Made by a program: the position numbers and the translations under genes. From RGIG4097 sp964637515 (lineage in GTDB: Bacteria > Bacillota > Clostridia > Christensenellales > CAG-917), in NCBI GenBank assembly GCA_964637515.1, contig CAZWUI010000011.1, positions 1-47,274 on the forward strand: a DNA stretch of 47,274 nt, read 5' to 3'. Of this stretch, positions 15,130 to 23,874 are shown one piece after another. The notes under the pieces were generated by a model. That model ran no database searches and was not told the DNA's origin. It was given only the letters and a program-made list of their open reading frames with translations. How positions within the stretch are numbered: the first letter of the stretch is position 1; the number at the start of each line of letters is the position of its first letter.

Positions 15130-16254
15130 TTATTCCTCCTTGATGATCTGCGAGATTTTCAGGTTCCCGGAGAACTTCGCGACGGTCGTGCTGTCAAGTT
15201 CCGTGTACTCGGGGCTCGTAATGACGACTCTGTCGGCTCCTACGAGATCGCCCTCTCCCTCGGGCGCGAGGATCAGCTTCCTCAAGTAGTCCGGGTTGAT
15301 GTCTCTGTTCAGGGCGGAGCCCTGCCAGTAGATGTACTTCGTGATCGCTCCGTTGCTTCCTTCGACGGTCTCCTTGCACTTGGCAGCGTTCGCTGCCGTT
15401 GTGTAGTAGGTCAGCTCGATGTCATATTCCACGGTCGCGGGAGCTGCTACGCTCACGCGGTCGGTCAGAGGTCTGACGTCGGAAGCACTGCACGATGCGA
15501 GCACTTTGTCGAGGATGTCCTGCGTCGGGATTGCTCCGCCGTATAGGATCGGCGTGATGATGACCTCGCAGGGGTTCGGCGACTCGACGATCGCGTCGGC
15601 CACGGATGCGTCGGCCTGCATCGCCCAGTATCGGTACGAAGCAGCAGGGCCCGCCGTTGTGATCTTGTTGGTCGCCGCTCTGATGCGCTCCCTGAAGGCG
15701 TCATCGCCTTCGATGTCGTTGCCTCCGGACGTTGCTGTCACGTTGGCCACGCTGTCGATGTACGCCAGCAGGTCGACCATGATGTTGATCGCTCCGACCG
15801 GGATGCTGTTATAATCAACGCCACCATCGGCTGCTGTTGCCTTCACGTCGACGTAGGTGGCGCCAGCTGCGAGCACGGCGGTGACGTCGGTCGCAAAATA
15901 GCGCTCGAAGTCGCTGGTCACTCTGGTGCCGGCCGGGATTGTGACGTTGGTGTTGATCGCTTCGTTCAGGCTGAAGCGGAGCGTTGTGGTCGCCTTTTGA
16001 GCTTCGATGCGGACGAGGCCGCGGTTCTCACCGATCGCGTCGAGAACTTCGGCGCGAGCGTATCGGAGCATCTTCTGACGGCAAGCATCGTTGACGCTGC
16101 TGTATAACGCAACGAAAAGAGGCACCATAGCCTCGCCGAAGATCCTGCGCTCGTCTCCCGGGTATAGCGGTTCCGCCACTCCGTTCTCAAGTTCCGTGAT
16201 GATGGTGTTGTAGATCTCCGTGCTATTGGTTCCTATAAAATCGAGTTCGCTCAC
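15130..16254 (-). CDS. Baseplate J-like protein
   Basis: A 374-residue baseplate J family protein (P2 gpJ, T4 gp6 wedge analogues). Recognisable segments are IPAGTRVTSDFERYFATD in the first half and the central GGNDIEGDDAFRERIRAAT with the following AGPAASYRYWAMQAD, the hallmark of the family. It forms the outer baseplate wedge ring. It starts at GTG 16254 with GGAGG 7 nt upstream, and this start overlaps the preceding stop by 4 nt (GTGA). Confidence 0.93.
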   Translation of the reverse strand: MSELDFIGTNSTEIYNTIITELENGVAEPLYPGDERRIFGEAMVPLFVALYSSVNDACRQKMLRYARAEVLDAIGENRGLVRIEAQKATTTLRFSLNEAINTNVTIPAGTRVTSDFERYFATDVTAVLAAGATYVDVKATAADGGVDYNSIPVGAINIMVDLLAYIDSVANVTATSGGNDIEGDDAFRERIRAATNKITTAGPAASYRYWAMQADASVADAIVESPNPCEVIITPILYGGAIPTQDILDKVLASCSASDVRPLTDRVSVAAPATVEYDIELTYYTTAANAAKCKETVEGSNGAITKYIYWQGSALNRDINPDYLRKLILAPEGEGDLVGADRVVITSPEYTELDSTTVAKFSGNLKISQIIKEE

Positions 16255-16535
16255 TCTGTTTCCTCCTTCCTTGCCGATATGTTGGCATTGACGCCGAAGT
16301 CGCCGGCGCTGGCCAGTGCCGCAGAGATGTCAATCCCTTCGACGGCCATGCGCGGCTCGTATGTGCTCAGAAGCCACTCGGCGTCAGCTTCAGCCTTCTC
16401 GGCCGAGATAGTTGTCGGCGCATCCACGAGGGTCGCGTCTCTGCCTTTGATCCGGTCATACGGCACCTCGCCGCGCGTGATCAGGAGCAGGTTGACGGCA
16501 CACTGTTCTGGCGTTCCGTTTCCGCTTGATTTCAT
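16251..16535 (-). CDS. Baseplate wedge protein, gp25/gpW-like
   Basis: A 94-residue small protein with the order typical of gp25-like wedge subunits: an N-terminal EQCAVNLLLITRGEVPYDRI followed by an acidic helical region ending LSTYEPRM-VEGIDI. gp25-type lysozyme-like folds link the baseplate to the sheath. Its place directly before gpJ supports the call. ATG 16535 follows AAGGAGG. Confidence 0.75.
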   Translation of the reverse strand: MKSSGNGTPEQCAVNLLLITRGEVPYDRIKGRDATLVDAPTTISAEKAEADAEWLLSTYEPRMAVEGIDISAALASAGDFGVNANISARKEETE

Positions 16536-16547
16536 GGTTGCACCTCC

Positions 16548-17225
16548 TTACACGAGCGTCAGCTCGTTGGTATATACCCAGCTGCAAATGCCGTCCGGGT
16601 AGCCGAGCAACGTTTTCTCGCCCGAGATCTGGCTGACCTTGTGGCTGCGCTGCTTCACCCAGTTCGGGATCGTTTGCCCGGTGTAGTATTTCTTGCCCGT
16701 CGGCTTTACCATGGCGCCGACCTTTATGGTCTGCTTGGTGGCCGACGCGGCCTGTGTGTTGGTTGGCTTCTTTTCAGACTTCGCTGATGTCTTTGCGCCC
16801 ACATTGAGCGCTGATGTGTCGATCACCGACGTCGTCTTGCGATCGTACTCCTTGAACTCAAACTTCAGCTTTGCGAGCCGGATCCGGCCGAAGTCGTCCA
16901 GCACAACGCCGCTGACGGAGACCTTTCTGAGCTGCAAAGTCGGGCCCAGTGCCTTGCCTTGCAGGTAGAAGATGCCGGTCTTGGTGACGCGGTTCTCCCA
17001 CTTTTGGATCTCGTTTCTGACGTCGATCCCCGCAGCGGAGTGCAGCGTTGTCGAAAAAGACAGAGGGAACAGCTCGGTGCCCCTCTCGTTTGTCTGCGGG
17101 GTGCCCTCCGCGTCGCTGTTATTGTCGGCGATCTGAGCGTATGAAAAGCTCAGGCCCTCGACGGCGTTGACCTTTTTGGTGGACACCTCGAAAGTCATGT
17201 CGCGCCATTTTGCCATGATGGCCAC
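16548..17225 (-). CDS. Baseplate-associated protein with C-terminal SH3-like region
   Basis: A 225-residue protein. The start is taken as GTG 17223-17225 (MAIMAKWRDMTFEV), 8 nt after AGGAGG; an earlier GTG lies within that site and the next ATG is too distant. Residues about 1-125 resemble the DUF-type tail proteins that sit beside gpV/gpD in Clostridia myophages (TELFPLSFSTTLHSAAGIDV). The last 65 residues, IKVGAMVKPTGKKYYTGQTI and onward, look like an SH3-type wall- or protein-binding fold. It probably belongs to the baseplate or central spike. The exact role is not known. Confidence 0.65.
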   Translation of the reverse strand: MAIMAKWRDMTFEVSTKKVNAVEGLSFSYAQIADNNSDAEGTPQTNERGTELFPLSFSTTLHSAAGIDVRNEIQKWENRVTKTGIFYLQGKALGPTLQLRKVSVSGVVLDDFGRIRLAKLKFEFKEYDRKTTSVIDTSALNVGAKTSAKSEKKPTNTQAASATKQTIKVGAMVKPTGKKYYTGQTIPNWVKQRSHKVSQISGEKTLLGYPDGICSWVYTNELTLV

Positions 17226-17240
17226 GCTGATCACCTCCTA

Positions 17241-17636
17241 TTATTTCGGGGCGCCGGTCTCTGTCGCTCCCTCTGTAACGGAGTGCGTATGTGTCGCGAG
17301 ATCCTTGCCTCCAGCCTTGACGCTTGCCCCTTGGATCGCTCCATCGGATCTCACGCTTCCAGCTGAGACGCTTCCCGCGCTGACGTTACCGCTGACAGAG
17401 AGAGACGGCAGCGAGCTGCCCCAGTTTCCGTCTGCACGCATGAGCAGCACGCCGGTCTGATCGTCAAACACGGCATAGATGACTTCCGTGCCCTTGCCGA
17501 TGTTTCCGGTGCTTCCGCGCATGTGCCACGGGATGACCACCTGAGCGGAGACGAGGCCGGACTCGTTGCAGGGAACGACTCGCGCGGTGTTTCCGTCGAT
17601 GCTCGTGATCTTGCCCTTCTCGATATATCCTGCCAT
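17241..17636 (-). CDS. Baseplate assembly protein V-like (tail spike)
   Basis: A 131-residue gpV-like protein. It begins MAGYIEKGKITSIDGNTARV, an OB-fold start typical of the family, includes VVIPWHMRGSTGNIGKGTEV, and ends with a glycine/serine beta-repeat region and a THTHSVTEG segment, HTH being the metal-binding pattern of phage spike tips. It would form the trimeric membrane-piercing spike. ATG 17636 overlaps the stop of the hub gene (TGATG); an adjacent TTG one codon upstream is an alternative start. Confidence 0.85.
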   Translation of the reverse strand: MAGYIEKGKITSIDGNTARVVPCNESGLVSAQVVIPWHMRGSTGNIGKGTEVIYAVFDDQTGVLLMRADGNWGSSLPSLSVSGNVSAGSVSAGSVRSDGAIQGASVKAGGKDLATHTHSVTEGATETGAPK

Positions 17637-18556
17637 CAATATCCCTCCAGTGGTTTCCTGAAAAATATGGTTGATTTGTTGCGTATGTGGTCATGTCTGA
17701 CCGCAGTGACGAAGATCTTGCCGTTCCACGCTTCGGCCTTTTTCGTTTTGAGACGGATCAGGCTGGCGGCAGCGTAGCCGGGCATCAGCTCACGGCAGAA
17801 GCTACCGGCCGTGAGATCCTTGTTGGCAGCCCTCAGAAGTCCATGAGCGAAGCGAGTCGCTTCGGCGTTGCTCGTGACTTTGATGGCTGTCTCAGGTTTC
17901 AAGATCTTGGTGCTGGTGCTTCCCGGGGCTTTGAAGGTTCCGGAGAAGTTACCGCTCGCCACTGTTGCGGATCCGAAGGCGTTGTCGCTTCGATCCTCGT
18001 ATGCAAAAACGCCATCGTCGCCGATCTCCAGCGTGGCCGCCGGAGTCTGGCCCTCTATATACTGCTCGTTGTAGGCGATCAGCTTCCCGTCGTAGACGAT
18101 CATCTGGTAGCCTTCCAGCATGCAGAGGCGCCAGAAGAATGCGAAGTCTGTCTCGTTCTCCTGTGCGATGTACTTGTAGAGCTGATCGGTGCAGCCGTAG
18201 TTTTCAAACTCGAGGCCGTGCTTTGCGGCGATTTCGTTCGCAATTTGCAAGAAGTGGACGCCGGCCCACGACTTGCTGGTCTTGTTTTTACCAGATGTCG
18301 GCATTGACATCGCTCTGACCGTGTATACGCCGTTCTCCGGTCGCGTTGAGTGGATGAACAGCTTCCCGGTCTTGGCTGCGCCGTTCTCGAAGGAGATGAC
18401 GCTGCCGGGTGCCGGGTTCCATTTATTCCACACACTTGCCGGGTCATTTAAGCGCACGGTCAAGATGTCCGCCCGGTCTGCTGCGAACATTTCGTGGACG
18501 CAGTAGCGGACGGACACCTGACTGAAGATGTCGACGCCGTTGATGATTAGCTTCAA
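17636..18556 (-). CDS. Late control protein D-like tail hub
   Basis: A 306-residue P2 gpD-like hub protein (T4 gp27 analogue). The start is TTG 18554-18556: it is 8 nt from GGAGG and overlaps the LysM gene stop as TTGA, whereas an upstream GTG runs through the ribosome binding site. The family pattern is visible in the first 100 residues (beta-rich with SWAGVHFLQIANEIA) and in ETDFAFFWRLCMLEGYQMIVYD, the domain swap segment of hub proteins, with a KTKKAEAWNGKIFVTAVRHD end. It forms the ring between the tail tube and the spike. Confidence 0.87.
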   Translation of the reverse strand: MKLIINGVDIFSQVSVRYCVHEMFAADRADILTVRLNDPASVWNKWNPAPGSVISFENGAAKTGKLFIHSTRPENGVYTVRAMSMPTSGKNKTSKSWAGVHFLQIANEIAAKHGLEFENYGCTDQLYKYIAQENETDFAFFWRLCMLEGYQMIVYDGKLIAYNEQYIEGQTPAATLEIGDDGVFAYEDRSDNAFGSATVASGNFSGTFKAPGSTSTKILKPETAIKVTSNAEATRFAHGLLRAANKDLTAGSFCRELMPGYAAASLIRLKTKKAEAWNGKIFVTAVRHDHIRNKSTIFFRKPLEGY

Positions 18557-18780
18557 GAGCTTGACCTCCACGGTGGAAGCGTCGCCGGCGTTTCGACGTC
18601 CTCCATGATCGGGAGGCGGAGCGGCACGTTCGCATCGAACACGATCACGTCCGCGTATTCCGGGTTGAAGTCGATGATGTACTTCGCGAGCTTCTCCTCG
18701 TTGTACATCGTCAGTGCCAGCGAGTCAAAAGTGTCGCCGGCTCTTGTCCGGTATTCGAGATATGAAATTACGCGCGGCAA
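18553..18780 (-). CDS. LysM-like tail protein X
   Basis: A 75-residue tail protein X/LysM-type protein (PRVISYLEYRTRAGDTFDSL, then ALTMYNEEKLAKYIIDFNPEYADVIVF split by a short loop). The start is TTG 18780, which is 7 nt after GGAGG; there is no ATG in range. The gene overlaps the tape-measure stop by 13 nt and the hub start by 4 nt. In P2-like phages gpX bridges tube and hub. The assignment rests on both pattern and position. Confidence 0.8.
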   Translation of the reverse strand: MPRVISYLEYRTRAGDTFDSLALTMYNEEKLAKYIIDFNPEYADVIVFDANVPLRLPIMEDVETPATLPPWRSSS

Positions 18781-21299
18781 TACCGTCCCTCCTCTCTGAT
18801 GCGCAGCCACTCCTCAAGCCAGTCAAAGAACTCTGCCTCGTGGTCCCTGAGTTCGGCCATGAGATCGTCGTCCTCCTCGCTGGCGCCGCCGAAGGTCGGC
18901 GACCATGTGAAGTTGCTGAAGTCGTAGTAGATAATAGTCTGGCCGCCTGCCATTTCGCTGAGCGAGAAGTCGTCCAGCGTCAACAGCCTGCCGGCGGCGC
19001 TTGTTTCTGTGTCCTCGGATGTTCCGATGCCGAGCATCTCACCAGCTTGCAGCCAGTACCCGATGTTCGCCTCGCGATATGCAGGATCAAACGAGATAAT
19101 TGCCTCGGTGCCAGCTTCGCCGGCGATGCTTATGCCTTCGGTGAAGCCACCAGCTGCGAAGCGCGGCAGCGACACATGAGGAATGAGGCCGATCTCGAGG
19201 CCTACATACTGAGACACCGAGTTAATGCCCTTGATTATGCCGTTGATCAGGTCGATGGCTCCGTTTATGACAGACTCGACGAGGCTCGGGATCAGGTTAA
19301 AGATGCCCTTGAACACATTGACGATGCCGTTCCATGCCTGCTCCCAGTTACCCGAGAACACGCCGGAAATGAAGTCGATCAGACCGCCGAACACCTGCAT
19401 CTGTGCGTCGATGATAGGCTGGACGCTCTTTATCGCTCCACCGAGCACCTCGCTGAATAGGCTGGCGAGGAACGTCAGGATCGGCTGGATCGGTTCGAGG
19501 ATGCCGGAGATCAGAGAGCCGAAGATCTCGATCAGTGGGCCGATTGCCATGACTATGAGGTCGAGGATCGGCTGGAGCAGCATCATGAACAGGTCGAGGA
19601 TCGGGCCGAGCAGCTGAATAATCAGGTCGAGGATCGGGGTCAGTAGGTTGAGGATCTCGATCAAGATAGGCAGCACAGCGTCGATGATCTGGGTCACGAT
19701 AGGCAGCAGCGCGTTTATAAGCTCAATAATTACCGGCAAAATTGCCGACAGCAGATCCGTCAGGATAGGGATCAGGATGTCGAGCAGCTGAATGATGACC
19801 GGGAGCACTGAGTCAATGATGGTCATGACCAGAGGAAGCAGCGCGTCGATCAGGTCGAGCACGACCGGGAGGATCTGCTCAATGAAGTCCATCAGCAGAG
19901 GAAGGATCGCGTTGAGGAGCTTCGTCAGAACCGGGAGAACGGCCTGCACGATTTTCAAAACGACCGGCAGGAGCTTCTGGATCAAACTTACAATCACCGG
20001 CAGGAGCGAGGTGATGAACTCCGAGAGGATCGGAGCAATAAGCTGAAGCAGCTCTATGAGCACCGGAATGATCGACGAGATTATATCGACGACCGCCGGG
20101 AGCAGCTCATTCAGAAGTGCGCCAGCGATCTCGAGCACCACCGGTACAAGCTCCTGAAGCAGCGGCAAAATTGCCGGGATCAGTTGCTCGATGATGGGCT
20201 GGATCTGGGTTGTCATTTCCTCAATGATTGGGATCAAATCCTGCATGACGTCCGCCACTATTGGCATCAGATCGTTCAAAGAGTTGAAGAGCGTGGCCGC
20301 CAGCGGTTCGAGTGCCACCTGCGCCTGCTGCTTGAAGAGCTGAAGCTGCTCTGCGAAGTCATAGGTGTCAGCAGCACATCCGCCGATGGTCTCGCTGTTT
20401 TTCTCAAGCTCTTCGGTCAGTGCCGCCACGTCAACAGTCCCATCCCTGATAGCGGCCGCCATTGTTGAGGCCGCCTTGGTTCCAAAGATTTCCGACGCGA
20501 TTGTCGTCGCCTCCGTCATGTCCTTGGCGTTTTTGATCTTCTCAGCGTATAGTTCCATGCCTTCGCTCGCGCTGAGCCCTTCCTTTGCGAGAGAGCTGAC
20601 GCTCTTCTTCATGGCGCTCAGAACTTCGGAGGCGTTGACGCCTGCCTTGTCCATCTGGCCTATGAGGGCGACAGACTCCTCGAAGCTGTAGCCGAGCTCC
20701 TGAAGCTGAGGGGCGAACTGTTGCACGCTGCTCATAAGATCCGAAAAGCCGACGCCGGTGCTCTGGGCTGCTTTGAACACATAGTCCATAGCGTCACCCA
20801 TGGCATCGGCGTCGATGTTCCACGCTTGGAAGGCCTGAGACGACTCCTCGATCACTGTTCCGAGGTCATCGCCCAGCATGTCAGCGACTTGGATGGCTTG
20901 CGTGGATATTTCCTGAAGCGCCGGGCCAGTAAGCCCGAGCCTCGTGTTGTAGTCTGCGATCGCTTGGCTTGCGTCCTCCATTGTAGTCGGGACGCTGGAG
21001 TACACCGCGTCGAAGTCGTCCATCAGTGAGTCCAGTGCGTCGCCAGTGGCGCCCGTTCCTATGCGTATTGAGTCAGCCGCTTCGTCGAACTGGCTGCCGA
21101 GCTCCACGAGATACTGGCCGGCCTCAAAGACTGCCTTGCCCGTGGCCACAGCTATGCCTCCGACTGCTGCACCGACAGCGAGCGCTTTGACGTTCAGGCC
21201 GCCCAGCTTTCCGGTCGCTTCTTCGATTGATTTCCCGAGGGTGGGAGAAATGGAGCCAGCGATCTCGACTATTGCCTGCAACGCTTTACTTTGTGCCAT
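18768..21299 (-). CDS. Tail tape measure protein with long 11-residue repeats
   Basis: An 843-residue tape measure protein. ATG 21299 is 8 nt from GGAGG; an upstream GTG overlaps that site. Residues about 85-240 match the PhageMin_Tail pattern (MTEATTIASEIFGTKAASTM and LQELGYSFEESVALIGQMDK nearby). Residues about 360-605 are around 20 tandem 11-residue units of the form L-L-P-hydrophobic-hydrophobic with Pro at the third position (e.g. ILPVVLDLIDA, LLPLVMTIIDS), an amphipathic rod. The C-terminus has the AAGGFTEGISIAGEAGTEAI signature of tape measures. It fixes tail length and is injected ahead of DNA. Confidence 0.95.
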   Translation of the reverse strand: MAQSKALQAIVEIAGSISPTLGKSIEEATGKLGGLNVKALAVGAAVGGIAVATGKAVFEAGQYLVELGSQFDEAADSIRIGTGATGDALDSLMDDFDAVYSSVPTTMEDASQAIADYNTRLGLTGPALQEISTQAIQVADMLGDDLGTVIEESSQAFQAWNIDADAMGDAMDYVFKAAQSTGVGFSDLMSSVQQFAPQLQELGYSFEESVALIGQMDKAGVNASEVLSAMKKSVSSLAKEGLSASEGMELYAEKIKNAKDMTEATTIASEIFGTKAASTMAAAIRDGTVDVAALTEELEKNSETIGGCAADTYDFAEQLQLFKQQAQVALEPLAATLFNSLNDLMPIVADVMQDLIPIIEEMTTQIQPIIEQLIPAILPLLQELVPVVLEIAGALLNELLPAVVDIISSIIPVLIELLQLIAPILSEFITSLLPVIVSLIQKLLPVVLKIVQAVLPVLTKLLNAILPLLMDFIEQILPVVLDLIDALLPLVMTIIDSVLPVIIQLLDILIPILTDLLSAILPVIIELINALLPIVTQIIDAVLPILIEILNLLTPILDLIIQLLGPILDLFMMLLQPILDLIVMAIGPLIEIFGSLISGILEPIQPILTFLASLFSEVLGGAIKSVQPIIDAQMQVFGGLIDFISGVFSGNWEQAWNGIVNVFKGIFNLIPSLVESVINGAIDLINGIIKGINSVSQYVGLEIGLIPHVSLPRFAAGGFTEGISIAGEAGTEAIISFDPAYREANIGYWLQAGEMLGIGTSEDTETSAAGRLLTLDDFSLSEMAGGQTIIYYDFSNFTWSPTFGGASEEDDDLMAELRDHEAEFFDWLEEWLRIREEGRYCRA

Positions 21300-21304
21300 T
21301 TTCC

Positions 21305-21522
21305 TCACCTCCGTTTACGATGTGAAGCGTGAGGTCGCGGCATTTTCTTTTGCCTCCGCTTTTGTTCTTCGGCAAGATCTTCAGCCGCTTCCGCATACTC
21401 CACTAAAAAGGCCGTTACTGGCCTTCTTTCGAGCTCTGTGACTGAGGTGTGGAAGGCTCGGGCGTAGTCTCGGATTGCTCGACTGAGTCGTCTACGGGTG
21501 AGTCCTCGCCCTGTTTCATAAT
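21305..21522 (-). CDS. Frameshift extension of the tail assembly chaperone (gpGT-like)
   Basis: A minus-strand frame with no start codon of its own runs to TGA at 21305-21307. It encodes YYETGRGLTRRRLSRAIRDY, then ARAFHTSVTELERRPVTAFL and VEYAEAAEDLAEEQKRRQKK, clearly protein-like sequence. It overlaps most of the 3' third of the upstream gene in the -1 frame and ends 5 nt before the tape measure ATG. Slippage at 21523-21529 would give a fused product of 172 residues. This matches the conserved G/GT frameshift of tailed phages, in which the longer product binds the tape measure. Confidence 0.78.
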
Positions 21523-21822
21523 AAAATTTCGGCCGACCTTCATGACCTCCATGACGTCGTAGCCTTTGATGCGCTCCAGATCGCTGAAGTCGATCTCGCT
21601 GTTTACTGCTATGATCGCAGCGAAGCCGAGATAGAGGTGGAAGGAGTAGTCAAGCTCGACTGCTCCGGAGAGGTTGCCGCCCTTGGAACCGCTCGCTCTC
21701 ATTTTTCTCGCATCTGCTTCAGCGAACTGCGCCGCGGTGATCGCGTCGGTGTCATAGGTCAGGGTCTTGACCTTTTTGCCATTGATTTCAATGGAGTTTT
21801 TCAGGTTGATTTTTCCGTTCAT
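21415..21822 (-). CDS. Tail assembly chaperone (gpG-like, zero frame)
   Basis: A 135-residue protein: MNGKINLKNSIEINGKKVKT followed by DTDAITAAQFAEADARK and a DYSFHLYLGFAAIIAVN segment, a pattern of phage tail assembly chaperones (Mu gp41/E-like family). It lies between the tube gene and the tape measure, the standard position. After residue 100 the zero-frame tail becomes low-complexity (Ser, Pro, Gln, Glu), as expected where the -1 frame carries the functional sequence. It prevents premature polymerisation of the tube around the tape measure. Confidence 0.85.
   Translation of the reverse strand: MNGKINLKNSIEINGKKVKTLTYDTDAITAAQFAEADARKMRASGSKGGNLSGAVELDYSFHLYLGFAAIIAVNSEIDFSDLERIKGYDVMEVMKVGRNFIMKQGEDSPVDDSVEQSETTPEPSTPQSQSSKEGQ
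21523..21529 (-). promoter_or_regulatory. Slippery heptamer A-AAT-TTT for -1 frameshifting
   Basis: On the coding strand the zero frame reads CGA AAT TTT ATT, so the heptamer A AAT TTT fits X XXY YYZ exactly. After a -1 slip the ribosome re-pairs on AAA TTT and continues with TAT TAT GAA into the open frame described above. The frame phase was checked against the codon positions of the chaperone gene. Confidence 0.72.
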
Positions 21823-21841
21823 GGTAGCCTCCTTAAAATAT

Positions 21842-21867
21842 CAGCCCCGGGCAGAGCCCCGGGGCTG
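21842..21867. terminator. Intergenic hairpin after the tail tube gene (attenuator)
   Basis: CAGCCCCGGG (842-851 of 21 kb) pairs perfectly with CCCGGGGCTG (858-867), a 10-bp GC-rich stem with a 6-base loop, followed on the minus strand by ATATTTTAAGG. It lies between the abundant tube gene and the low-level chaperone gene. Partial termination or RNA stabilisation there would set their ratio. The U-tract is short, so full termination is unlikely. Confidence 0.65.
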
Positions 21868-21877
21868 TTTTGGTTTC

Positions 21878-22384
21878 TTACAGCAGCTTGGTGATGCCGT
21901 CCATGTAGTCCTTGCCGTCGATGCGGAGCTTCTGACTCAAACGGTCGACGAGCAGGTACTCGGTGCCGGCACAATAGATCTGCAAACGGCTCACGCCATA
22001 TGTGAGCTCGTTTTCGGCAGCGCTGCCGATTTCCACGCCGATGCCCGGCAGGGCCTTCGGCATGCAGCGGACGAAGGCTTTGCAGCCTTCGACGGAGCTG
22101 GAGCCGTCAGACTTGACGACGTTCTGCACCCAGCGGAACTCGATGTTCTGCTTCTCCAGCCGGCTGAGTTTGCTCAGACCGAGGTCGATGCCGATCTTAG
22201 TGATCGCCAGCTCCATGTCGTCGAGCAGTCCCACGAGGGGGACGCTCATGGTACCCATCGCCTGCACGTCGCCAGTCTGGAGTGCCACACTGGGAAGCGT
22301 GAAGCCGACGTCCTTCGCGACGAGCTTGCCGTCAGCGTACACAGTGTCCGCGACGATCGCGCCCTTAATATCCATCCATGCCAT
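21878..22384 (-). CDS. Major tail tube protein (P2 FII-like)
   Basis: A 168-residue tube subunit following the sheath gene with TAATG overlap, as in P2 (FI then FII). It contains SVALQTGDVQAMGTMSVPLV and an EFRWVQNVV segment consistent with the contractile tail tube family. GGAGG is 9 nt from the ATG. It polymerises into the inner tail tube through which DNA passes. Confidence 0.87.
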   Translation of the reverse strand: MAWMDIKGAIVADTVYADGKLVAKDVGFTLPSVALQTGDVQAMGTMSVPLVGLLDDMELAITKIGIDLGLSKLSRLEKQNIEFRWVQNVVKSDGSSSVEGCKAFVRCMPKALPGIGVEIGSAAENELTYGVSRLQIYCAGTEYLLVDRLSQKLRIDGKDYMDGITKLL

Positions 22385-23862
22385 TAGCTCTCACCTCCAA
22401 AATAAGCTGCGAAGCCTTCGTCGGTATAGGTCACGCGAGCGGTGCCGCTCTTGAAGGGAGCGGTCGGTGTCGCGTTGATGTTCCAGACGAAGTCGCCGTT
22501 CATGAGGTTGCCCTCGGGGTTTTCGCTCTCAACGAAGAGCACGGTCGGGGTGCCGAGCAGTGCGCCCATGCCGGCATAACCGTCGAGGATCTCCTGCTCG
22601 CTGTTGATGATGGCGTCCTTGAGGTTGACGTTCATGGGCTCGTCGATCTTGGTGCCGTTGCGCAGCTGGAAGCCATTGGTGATGTGCATCAGCATGCGGA
22701 TATTGACGTCGAAGATCGCGCGGGCGTCCATGTCGCCGCCGTAAATGTAGGCAGCGGTGTGAGGGCCCCAGAGCACCCACTGGCCGCCCCAGTAGACAGC
22801 GGTCGTGATGCCCTTCTCGTTCAGGCTGTTGGCAGTCTGCTGATCGTAGCCCATGTTCGCGCTGCCCGCTCCGAAGAACTGACCGGTCGCCATGATTTGC
22901 TTGTTGGACGGGCTCTCGAAGGGAACGCCGTCGTGTTCTGCGTCGACGCGCTGCATGGTAGCAGCTGCGACTGTGGAAAGGTGGAACTTGCGGCCGGATC
23001 CGTCTGTTACCATAGGCCAGCAGACCTTGGAGAACTCGGAGGTGTAGCCGTTCGTCGCCTTCCACGCGAGAGCCTTCTCAATGGTGTCGACCGGATCGCC
23101 GTCGTCCACCAGAGGAATGTCAGCCACAACGAACGCATCCCAGTGGCCGTTGATCTTGCTCGCAGCGCTCACCATGGCGGTGTAGACTGCGGGGATCTGG
23201 CTCCAGCCGGGAGCTGCGATTACATTGGCCACGACGTTCTCCTTCTGATAGAGCAGAGCGATCGAGGCGAGACCGCTGTATGCGCCGGCAGCGGTTTTCT
23301 GACCGATGATGTCAGCGGCAGCGACCTTGTCGGTGTCGACTTCCACGAAGGAGACGGTGATGTCGCCGTTCAGACGGTCATTGTCGTTCAGAGAGGTGAT
23401 GACCACCTTGCCGCTGTTGAAGTTGTAGTTGACCTCGAAGTCAACGCCCTCGACCTTGTCCGCGATGGCGATAGTGTCGAGGATGATCTTGGAGCTGGCG
23501 AACTCGCCGCGGCCGGCGGAAAAAGCGACGGAGATGGTCGTCTCCTCAGCTTTGCGGTGAGTAGCGGGATCCAGCACGTTGATGATGTAGATGGGGCCGA
23601 CGTTGCCGACAGTGTTGTCGAAGTGCTCGGCGAAGGCTTCGCAAAGACTGAAGCCATCCCAGTCGTCGGAGTATCCGACTTTGGTCTGCGCGTCGACCAT
23701 GTTGCTGATTTTGATCGGCGCGTTCACGAGCCCCGCGGCTGCATAGCCTCTGATGAGGTTGATCGGCGCGGTTCCGACATACACCACGACCGTGTCGGTG
23801 GTGGCTGCGCTCTTGACCTTGCTGGCCGTGAGCTCGCCATAGGTGCCGTGTTTATATGCCAT
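22384..23862 (-). CDS. Contractile tail sheath protein
   Basis: A 492-residue sheath protein starting at ATG 23862 (MAYKHGTYGELTASKVKSA), 8 nt after GGAG; an in-frame GTG three codons earlier is less well placed. The N-terminal YVGTAPINL segment, the central GWSQIPAVYTAMVSAASK pattern and the C-terminal WVLWGPHTAAY with RMLMHITNGFQLRNGTKID are hallmarks of phage sheath proteins. Its presence shows that the phage is a myovirus. It contracts to drive the tube through the cell envelope. Confidence 0.95.
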   Translation of the reverse strand: MAYKHGTYGELTASKVKSAATTDTVVVYVGTAPINLIRGYAAAGLVNAPIKISNMVDAQTKVGYSDDWDGFSLCEAFAEHFDNTVGNVGPIYIINVLDPATHRKAEETTISVAFSAGRGEFASSKIILDTIAIADKVEGVDFEVNYNFNSGKVVITSLNDNDRLNGDITVSFVEVDTDKVAAADIIGQKTAAGAYSGLASIALLYQKENVVANVIAAPGWSQIPAVYTAMVSAASKINGHWDAFVVADIPLVDDGDPVDTIEKALAWKATNGYTSEFSKVCWPMVTDGSGRKFHLSTVAAATMQRVDAEHDGVPFESPSNKQIMATGQFFGAGSANMGYDQQTANSLNEKGITTAVYWGGQWVLWGPHTAAYIYGGDMDARAIFDVNIRMLMHITNGFQLRNGTKIDEPMNVNLKDAIINSEQEILDGYAGMGALLGTPTVLFVESENPEGNLMNGDFVWNINATPTAPFKSGTARVTYTDEGFAAYFGGES

Positions 23863-23874
23863 GATTTTCACTCC

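Noticed and set aside
19470..20220. Repeats in the tape measure gene as a CRISPR array or tandem DNA repeat
   Set aside because: The periodicity is 33 bases without exact direct repeats or spacers; it is protein-level 11-residue repetition.
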